39,512 nt of DNA from Pseudomonas sp. RGM2987 (GTDB lineage: Bacteria; Pseudomonadota; Gammaproteobacteria; Pseudomonadales; Pseudomonadaceae): assembly GCF_022952855.1 (NCBI RefSeq), contig NZ_JALJDX010000174.1, positions 1-39,512 on the forward strand, in the 5' to 3' direction. The notes beneath the pieces were generated by a model. The model saw only the letters and a program-made list of their open reading frames with translations. It was not told where the DNA came from and ran no database searches. Of the stretch, positions 33,688-39,512 are shown piece by piece; the first letter of the stretch is position 1; each line of letters begins with the position of its first letter. A program made the position numbers and the translations under genes.

Positions 33688-34041
33688 TCAGAGCTGGCTT
33701 ATATAAGTCCCGGTACCCCTGAGAATGTTCTGCAGCGTCAGTTCCACCTCCGCCAGGTCCGCTGCGTCGGTGTCGTGGCTGATCTCCAGCACATCATCAC
33801 CGCCAAGGGCGTCGGCGTCCGCTGTGGCAACTTCGATCTTCAGCAGGGTCGGCGACAGGGTGACTTTCACACCGTCCAGCGTCGAAGGCTCGCCATCGAG
33901 GGCGATCTCCAGTTCATCTTCGTCGGGGTAGCGGGTCATCAGGAACATTTCGCCTTGCGCGCTGTGGCAGCAGAGCATGGCCATGTTGTCTTCTTCGTCG
34001 TCGCACGGGTTGGCGATCAGAAGGGCGGTGGTCATTTGCAT
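33688..34041 (-). CDS. Small acidic protein of unknown function
   Basis: A 117-residue soluble protein, rich in Asp and Glu, with CDDEEDNMAMLCCHSAQGEMF near the start and a mainly beta-strand pattern after it (LEIALDG, VKVTLSPTLLKIEVA, DDVLEISHDTD). AGGAG lies 8 bases before the ATG at 34041. No signal peptide or catalytic motif is seen and I do not recognise the family. Three cysteines near residues 13-25 could bind metal or sense redox state, but that is speculation. It stands alone between ptxS and gdhB. Confidence 0.65.
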   Translation of the reverse strand: MQMTTALLIANPCDDEEDNMAMLCCHSAQGEMFLMTRYPDEDELEIALDGEPSTLDGVKVTLSPTLLKIEVATADADALGGDDVLEISHDTDAADLAEVELTLQNILRGTGTYISQL

Positions 34042-34240
34042 GGTGATGGCTCCTGGCTCGGTGAGCCTTGCGAGTGCGAAAAGCCGGATTTTGCCAGCCT
34101 GGAGAAAATTCTGCTGGGTTACTCATATCCGGTGACACATGCCAGGCCTCGAAACCGGGTGTGATTTGGCCCATCGCAGTGCCGTTTTTACCGAGGGCTG
34201 CTAGGGTTGTTCGAAGCGTACGCTAGCCGATGACCGAATA

Positions 34241-34281
34241 TGTCGCAGCGCTGCAAGCAGGCAGGTTGTCGCACTCGTTAA
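34241..34281 (+). promoter_or_regulatory. Candidate ArgR half-sites upstream of gdhB
   Basis: TGTCGCAGCGCTGCAA (34241-34256) fits the Pseudomonas ArgR half-site TGTCGC-N8-AA exactly. A second TGTCGC (34267-34272) is followed by AA after 7 instead of 8 bases. The half-sites repeat at 26 bp, whereas the usual period is 21 bp. P. aeruginosa gdhB is known to be arginine-inducible through ArgR, which makes the match worth noting despite the spacing. Confidence 0.4.
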
Positions 34282-34298
34282 GCTGCGCAACGGATGTG

Positions 34299-34336
34299 CA
34301 CCTGCAAAGGCCACCCTGGGGTGTTTTTTGCAGGTG
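34299..34336 (+). promoter_or_regulatory. Stem-loop in the gdhB upstream region
   Basis: CACCTGCAAA (34299-34308) and TTTGCAGGTG (34327-34336) are perfect 10-bp inverse arms enclosing a smaller CACCC/GGGTG dyad and a run of six T. It could be an attenuator-like leader hairpin or an operator. The remainder of the 468-bp gap (34042-34509) holds no gene; no promoter hexamers were assigned. Confidence 0.4.
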
Positions 34337-34509
34337 TCCATTGCATGCAAATTAGATGGAAAAGGATGTGACCTGCGGGTCCCGTCCAGCTTCACCCACC
34401 TGTCATCCTGTTTCCTCTGCCCGAGAATCAGGAACGGGATGGCCGACAGCCCCGCAGGGGGTTGCACGCGACGCTTTCATCAATAACAAGCCCAAGCGGA
34501 GTACCACAG

Positions 34510-37500
34510 ATGGCGTTCTTCACCGCAGCCAGCAAAGCCGACTTCCAGCACCAACTGCAAGCGGCACTGGCGCAGCACATCAGTGAACAGGCACTGCCAC
34601 AAGTGGCGCTGTTCGCTGAACAATTCTTCGGCATCATTTCCCTCGATGAACTTACCCAGCGCCGGTTGTCCGACCTCGCCGGCTGCACCCTGTCCGCCTG
34701 GCGCCTGCTTGAGCATTTCGACCACACGCAACCGCAGGTGCGTGTCTACAACCCTGATTACGAGCGCCACGGCTGGCAGTCGACCCACACCGCAGTGGAA
34801 GTGCTGCACCACGACCTGCCGTTCCTGGTGGACTCGGTGCGCACCGAGCTGAACCGTCGCGGCTACAGCATCCATACCCTGCAAACCACCGTGCTGAGCG
34901 TGCGTCGCGGCAGCAAGGACGAGTTGCTGGAAATCCTGCCTAAAGGCACCCAGGGCGACGGCATCCTGCAAGAGTCGCTGATGTACCTGGAAATCGACCG
35001 CTGCGCCAACGGCGCCGAACTCAACGTCCTGAGCAAGGAACTCGAGCAGGTGCTGGGCGAAGTGCGCGTGGCGGTGGCCGATTTCGAACCGATGAAAGCC
35101 AAGGTCCAGGAAATCCTCGCGGGGCTGGACGACAGCGCCTATGCCATCGATGCCGACGAAAAAAGCGAGATCAAGAGCTTCCTGGAATGGCTGGTGGGCA
35201 ACCACTTCACCTTCCTGGGCTACGAAGAATTTGTCGTGCGCGATGAAGCCGATGGCGGCCACATCGAGTACAACCCCGATTCGTTCCTCGGCCTGACCAA
35301 ACTGCTGCGCGCCGGCCTCACCGCCGATGACCTGCGCATCGAAGACTACGCCGTCAGCTACCTGCGCGAACCGACTTTGCTGTCCTTCGCCAAGGCCGCC
35401 CACCCGAGCCGCGTGCACCGTCCGGCCTACCCGGACTACGTGTCGATCCGTGAAATCGACGCCAGCGGCAAGGTCATCAAGGAGCGCCGCTTCATGGGCC
35501 TGTACACCTCGTCGGTGTATGGCGAGAGCGTGCGGGTGATTCCGTACATCCGCCGCAAGGTCGAGGAAATCGAGCGCCGCTCGGGCTTCCAGGCCAAGGC
35601 GCACCTGGGCAAGGAACTGGCCCAGGTGGTCGAAGTGCTGCCCCGTGACGACCTGTTCCAGACCCCGGTGGACGAGCTGTTCAGCACCGTGATGTCGATC
35701 GTGCAGATCCAGGAGCGCAACAAGATCCGCGTGTTCCTGCGCAAAGACCCGTACGGGCGTTTCTGCTACTGCCTGGCCTATGTGCCGCGGGACATCTATT
35801 CCACTGAAGTGCGGCAGAAGATCCAGCAAGTGCTGATGGATCGCCTGAAGGCCTCGGACTGCGAGTTCTGGACCTTCTTCTCCGAGTCCGTGCTGGCTCG
35901 CGTGCAGTTGATCCTGCGGGTGGACCCGAAGAATCGCATCGACATCGATCCGCTGCTGTTGGAAAAGGAAGTGGTCCAGGCCTGCCGCAGCTGGAAGGAC
36001 GACTATGCCAGCCTGGTGATCGAGAGCTTCGGCGAAGCCCAGGGCACCAACGTGTTGGCCGACTTCCCCAAAGGCTTCCCGGCCGGCTACCGCGAGCGCT
36101 TTGCCGCGCACTCGGCCGTGGTCGACATGCAGCACCTGCTGAACCTGAGCGACAAGAATCCGCTGGTCATGAGTTTCTACCAGCCGCTGGGCACCGGTTC
36201 CGGCCAGCGCGAGCTGCACTGCAAGCTGTATCACGCCGACACCCCGTTGGCGCTGTCCGACGTGCTGCCGATCCTGGAAAACCTCGGCCTGCGGGTGCTG
36301 GGTGAGTTCCCGTATCGTCTGCGCCACACCAATGGCCGCGAGTTCTGGATCCACGATTTCGCGTTCACCGCCGCCGAAGGCCTGGACCTGGACATCCAGC
36401 AGCTCAACGACACCTTGCAGGACGCCTTCGTCCACATCGTGCGTGGCGATGCCGAGAACGACGCGTTCAACCGCCTGGTACTGACCGCCGGCCTGCCATG
36501 GCGCGACGTGGCGCTGCTGCGTGCCTACGCCCGTTACCTGAAGCAGATCCGCCTGGGCTTCGACCTGGGTTACATCGCCAGCACCCTGACCAACCACACC
36601 GACATCGCCCGCGAGTTGACCCGGTTGTTCAAGACCCGCTTCTACCTGGCGCGCAAACTCAGCGCCGAGGACCTGGAAGACAAGCAGCTGCGCCTGGAAC
36701 AAGCGATCCTCACGGCGCTGGACGACGTCCAGGTGCTCAACGAAGACCGCATCCTGCGTCGCTACCTGGACCTGATCAAGGCCACCCTGCGGACCAACTT
36801 CTACCAGACCGACGCCAACGGCCAGAACAAGTCCTACTTCAGCTTCAAGTTCAACCCGCACCTGATTCCGGAACTGCCGAAGCCGGTGCCCAAGTTCGAG
36901 ATCTTCGTCTATTCGCCACGGGTCGAAGGCGTGCACCTGCGCTTCGGTAACGTTGCCCGCGGCGGCCTGCGCTGGTCCGACCGTGAAGAAGACTACCGCA
37001 CCGAAGTGCTTGGCCTGGTGAAAGCCCAGCAAGTGAAGAACTCGGTGATCGTGCCGGTGGGCGCCAAGGGCGGCTTCCTGCCGCGTCGCCTGCCGCTGGG
37101 CGGCAGCCGGGACGAGATCGCGGCCGAGGGCATCGCCTGCTACCGCATCTTCATCTCGGGTCTGCTGGACATCACCGATAACCTCAAGGACGGCGCGCTG
37201 GTGCCGCCGGCCAACGTCGTGCGTCATGACGACGATGACCCGTACCTGGTAGTGGCGGCGGACAAAGGCACCGCGACCTTCTCCGACATCGCCAACGGCA
37301 TCGCCATCGACTACGGCTTCTGGCTGGGCGACGCATTCGCCTCCGGCGGTTCGGCCGGCTACGACCACAAGAAGATGGGCATCACCGCCAAGGGCGCGTG
37401 GGTCGGCGTGCAACGCCACTTCCGTGAGCGCGGCATCAATGTCCAGGAAGACAGCATCACCGTGGTGGGCGTCGGCGACATGGCCGGCGACGTGTTCGGC

Positions 37501-39378
37501 AACGGTTTGCTGATGTCCGAGAAGCTGCAACTGGTGGCTGCGTTCAACCACCTGCACATCTTCATCGACCCGAACCCGGAGCCGGCCAGCAGCTTCGCCG
37601 AGCGCAAGCGTCTGTTCGACCTGCCGCGTTCGGCCTGGACCGACTACGACACCAGCATCATGTCCGAAGGCGGCGGCATCTTCTCGCGCAGCGCGAAGAG
37701 CATCGCCATTTCGCCACAGATGAAAGAGCGCTTCGACATCCAGGCTGACAAGCTGACCCCGACCGAACTGCTCAATGCCTTGCTCAAGGCACCGGTGGAC
37801 CTGTTGTGGAACGGCGGTATCGGTACCTACGTCAAGGCCAGCACTGAAAGCCACGCCGACGTCGGCGACAAGGCCAACGATGCACTGCGCGTGAACGGCA
37901 ACGAACTGCGCTGCAAAGTCGTGGGCGAGGGCGGCAACCTGGGCATGACCCAGCTGGGTCGCGTCGAGTTCGGCCTGCATGGCGGCGCCACCAACACCGA
38001 CTTCATCGACAACGCCGGTGGCGTGGACTGTTCCGACCACGAAGTGAACATCAAGATCCTGCTCAACGAAGTGGTGCAGGCCGGCGACATGACCGACAAG
38101 CAGCGCAACCAGTTGCTGGCGAGCATGACCGACGAAGTCGGCGGCCTGGTGTTGGGCAACAACTACAAGCAGACCCAGGCCCTGTCCCTGGCGGCACGCC
38201 GTGCTTTCGTGCGGATCGCCGAATACAAGCGCCTGATGAACGACCTGGAAGCCCGGGGCAAGCTGGACCGCGCCATCGAGTTCCTGCCGACCGAAGAACA
38301 GTTGGCTGAGCGCGTCGCGGCGGGCCATGGCCTGACCCGCGCCGAGCTGTCGGTGCTGATCTCCTACAGCAAGATCGACCTCAAGGAAGCGCTGCTCAAC
38401 TCCCTGGTTCCGGACGACGACTACCTGACCCGTGACATGGAAACGGCGTTCCCGCCGTCGCTGGTGAGCAAGTTCTCCGAGGCCATGCGTCGCCATCGCC
38501 TGAAGCGCGAGATCGTCAGCACCCAGATCGCCAACGACCTGGTCAACCACATGGGCATTACCTTCGTTCAAAGGCTCAAAGAGTCTACCGGCATGAGTCC
38601 GGCGAATGTCGCGGGTGCGTATGTAATTGTTCGGGATATCTTCCATCTCCCGCACTGGTTCCGGCAGATCGAAGCGCTGGACCACCAGGTCTCTGCCGAC
38701 GTGCAACTGGAGCTGATGGACGAGCTGATGCGCCTGGGCCGTCGCGCCACGCGCTGGTTCCTGCGCAGCCGTCGCAACGAGCAGAACGCTGCTCGTGACG
38801 TCGCGCACTTCGGTCCGCACCTGGCGGCGCTGGGCCTCAAGCTCGACGAACTGCTGGAAGGCCCGACCCGCGAAGGCTGGCAGACCCGCTACCAGGCCTA
38901 CGTGGCTGCCGGCGTGCCGGAACTGCTGGCTCGCATGGTTGCAGGCACCACGCACCTGTACACCTTGCTGCCGATCATCGAAGCTTCCGACGTGACCGGC
39001 CAGAACGCCGCCGATGTGGCCAAGGCCTACTTCGCCGTGGGCAGCGCCCTGGACATCACCTGGTACCTGCAACAGATCAGCGCACTGCCGGTGGAAAACA
39101 ACTGGCAGGCACTGGCCCGTGAAGCGTTCCGTGATGACGTCGACTGGCAGCAGCGGGCGATCACCATCTCGGTCCTGCAGGAAGGCGACGGCACCCAGGA
39201 CGTGGAAACCCGCCTGGCGCTGTGGCTGGAGCAGCACCAGGGCATGGTCGAGCGCTGGCGCGCCATGCTGGTGGACATCCGTGCCGCCAACGGCACCGAT
39301 TACGCCATGTACGCAGTCGCCAACCGCGAACTGCTGGACCTGGCGCTCAGTGGACAGGCGGTCGTGACGGCTAACTGA
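34510..39378 (+). CDS. gdhB: NAD-specific glutamate dehydrogenase, large type (GdhB)
   Basis: A 1622-residue L-180-class glutamate dehydrogenase that deaminates glutamate to alpha-ketoglutarate in catabolism. The start at 34510 (MAFFTAASKADFQHQ) has GCGGAG just upstream and gives the family length (about 1620 in P. aeruginosa). The N-terminal half holds ACT-like regulatory regions, for example HHDLPFLVDSVRTELNRRGY near residue 100. The catalytic core has GGLRWSDREEDYRTEVLGLV, the VPVGAKGGF lysine loop near residue 858 and the NAD-binding VVGVGDMAGDVFGNG near 990. A helical C-terminal region follows. In P. aeruginosa the enzyme is arginine-induced and allosterically controlled. It is single-gene, ended by a strong terminator. 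Confidence 0.96.
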   Translation: MAFFTAASKADFQHQLQAALAQHISEQALPQVALFAEQFFGIISLDELTQRRLSDLAGCTLSAWRLLEHFDHTQPQVRVYNPDYERHGWQSTHTAVEVLHHDLPFLVDSVRTELNRRGYSIHTLQTTVLSVRRGSKDELLEILPKGTQGDGILQESLMYLEIDRCANGAELNVLSKELEQVLGEVRVAVADFEPMKAKVQEILAGLDDSAYAIDADEKSEIKSFLEWLVGNHFTFLGYEEFVVRDEADGGHIEYNPDSFLGLTKLLRAGLTADDLRIEDYAVSYLREPTLLSFAKAAHPSRVHRPAYPDYVSIREIDASGKVIKERRFMGLYTSSVYGESVRVIPYIRRKVEEIERRSGFQAKAHLGKELAQVVEVLPRDDLFQTPVDELFSTVMSIVQIQERNKIRVFLRKDPYGRFCYCLAYVPRDIYSTEVRQKIQQVLMDRLKASDCEFWTFFSESVLARVQLILRVDPKNRIDIDPLLLEKEVVQACRSWKDDYASLVIESFGEAQGTNVLADFPKGFPAGYRERFAAHSAVVDMQHLLNLSDKNPLVMSFYQPLGTGSGQRELHCKLYHADTPLALSDVLPILENLGLRVLGEFPYRLRHTNGREFWIHDFAFTAAEGLDLDIQQLNDTLQDAFVHIVRGDAENDAFNRLVLTAGLPWRDVALLRAYARYLKQIRLGFDLGYIASTLTNHTDIARELTRLFKTRFYLARKLSAEDLEDKQLRLEQAILTALDDVQVLNEDRILRRYLDLIKATLRTNFYQTDANGQNKSYFSFKFNPHLIPELPKPVPKFEIFVYSPRVEGVHLRFGNVARGGLRWSDREEDYRTEVLGLVKAQQVKNSVIVPVGAKGGFLPRRLPLGGSRDEIAAEGIACYRIFISGLLDITDNLKDGALVPPANVVRHDDDDPYLVVAADKGTATFSDIANGIAIDYGFWLGDAFASGGSAGYDHKKMGITAKGAWVGVQRHFRERGINVQEDSITVVGVGDMAGDVFGNGLLMSEKLQLVAAFNHLHIFIDPNPEPASSFAERKRLFDLPRSAWTDYDTSIMSEGGGIFSRSAKSIAISPQMKERFDIQADKLTPTELLNALLKAPVDLLWNGGIGTYVKASTESHADVGDKANDALRVNGNELRCKVVGEGGNLGMTQLGRVEFGLHGGATNTDFIDNAGGVDCSDHEVNIKILLNEVVQAGDMTDKQRNQLLASMTDEVGGLVLGNNYKQTQALSLAARRAFVRIAEYKRLMNDLEARGKLDRAIEFLPTEEQLAERVAAGHGLTRAELSVLISYSKIDLKEALLNSLVPDDDYLTRDMETAFPPSLVSKFSEAMRRHRLKREIVSTQIANDLVNHMGITFVQRLKESTGMSPANVAGAYVIVRDIFHLPHWFRQIEALDHQVSADVQLELMDELMRLGRRATRWFLRSRRNEQNAARDVAHFGPHLAALGLKLDELLEGPTREGWQTRYQAYVAAGVPELLARMVAGTTHLYTLLPIIEASDVTGQNAADVAKAYFAVGSALDITWYLQQISALPVENNWQALAREAFRDDVDWQQRAITISVLQEGDGTQDVETRLALWLEQHQGMVERWRAMLVDIRAANGTDYAMYAVANRELLDLALSGQAVVTAN

Positions 39379-39392
39379 TCCGGCGTTGAATG

Positions 39393-39425
39393 AAAAAACC
39401 CGCATCCAATGATGCGGGTTTTTTT
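39393..39425 (+). terminator. Rho-independent terminator of gdhB
   Basis: AAAAAACCCGCATC and GATGCGGGTTTTTT form a 14-bp stem with loop CAAT, followed by T residues, 14 bp after the stop codon. It is the clearest terminator in the window and, with A-runs on the left, can act in both directions. Confidence 0.95.
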
Positions 39426-39457
39426 ATCACCCCAGTTCGGGCTGGAATCGAGAAACC

Positions 39458-39482
39458 TTGTGGGAGCGGGCTTGCTCGCGAA
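39458..39482. repeat. Single REP near the right edge
   Basis: TTGTGGGAGCGGGCTTGCTC followed by GCGAA is one REP arm; its partner would lie beyond the window. Confidence 0.75.
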
Positions 39483-39512
39483 GACGGCAGCCATCCAACA
39501 CTTGTGCAAGCT

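Noticed and set aside
34480..39405. A 1641-codon open frame on the minus strand opposite gdhB
   Set aside because: It mirrors gdhB codon for codon, is rich in His, Gln, Val and Arg as expected from the antisense of high-GC genes, and has no recognisable domain. The plus-strand protein is unmistakable.

Overview
The window looks like chromosomal DNA of a fluorescent Pseudomonas (P. fluorescens/corrugata/brassicacearum type). The reasons are the high GC coding style, the many REP/REPIN hairpins built on a TGTGGGAGCGGGCTTGCTCGCGAA core or a TGTGGCGAGGGAGC core, a complete ptxS-kguEKTD 2-ketogluconate locus with its palindromic operators, a 1622-residue NAD-glutamate dehydrogenase of the GdhB type, and genes typical of the genus such as a DUF5629 protein and a DUF6124 remnant. 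This assignment rests on recognised proteins and repeats; no database search was run. No rRNA, tRNA or CRISPR array was seen.

Layout, left to right. (1) 1-6087: a pentonate (L-arabinonate/D-xylonate type) catabolic module. An IlvD/Edd dehydratase (minus) diverges from an MFS sugar-acid importer, an AraD1/GguC-type FAH-fold protein and an NADP-dependent aldehyde dehydrogenase (plus). Together they would take an aldonate to a 2-keto-3-deoxy acid, then alpha-ketoglutarate semialdehyde, then alpha-ketoglutarate. The divergent promoter carries two near-identical sites matching the FadR/GntR operator. (2) 6324-8411: a DUF5629 gene overlapping an exported beta-propeller lactonase, then two tiny exported-peptide genes. 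(3) 8537-14018: a tightly overlapped sbcD-sbcC-GST operon on minus. (4) 14019-18418: an accessory islet with a 131-bp tandem REP duplication, a class-3 lipase with a type VI effector-like layout, and two tandem paralogous lipoproteins that look like its immunity proteins. (5) 18406-25246: a fully overlapped MoxR-DUF58-DUF4381-VWA-VWA/TPR-BatD operon on minus. (6) 25247-26255: a repeat-filled gap holding a strongly folded element and the C-terminal stub of a DUF6124 gene. (7) 26256-27962: an orphan ABC half-exporter. (8) 28170-33480: kguD, kguT, kguK, kguE and ptxS on minus, with perfect 14-bp PtxS palindromes before kguE and ptxS. (9) 33688-34041: a small acidic unknown. (10) 34510-39378: gdhB with candidate ArgR half-sites and a leader stem-loop, ended by a classic terminator.

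The two sugar-acid loci and gdhB all feed alpha-ketoglutarate or central carbon metabolism. The most unusual parts are the lipase/lipoprotein pair with a possible third-copy scar, the structured repeat fused to a truncated gene, and the paired FadR-like operators whose regulator is not in the window.
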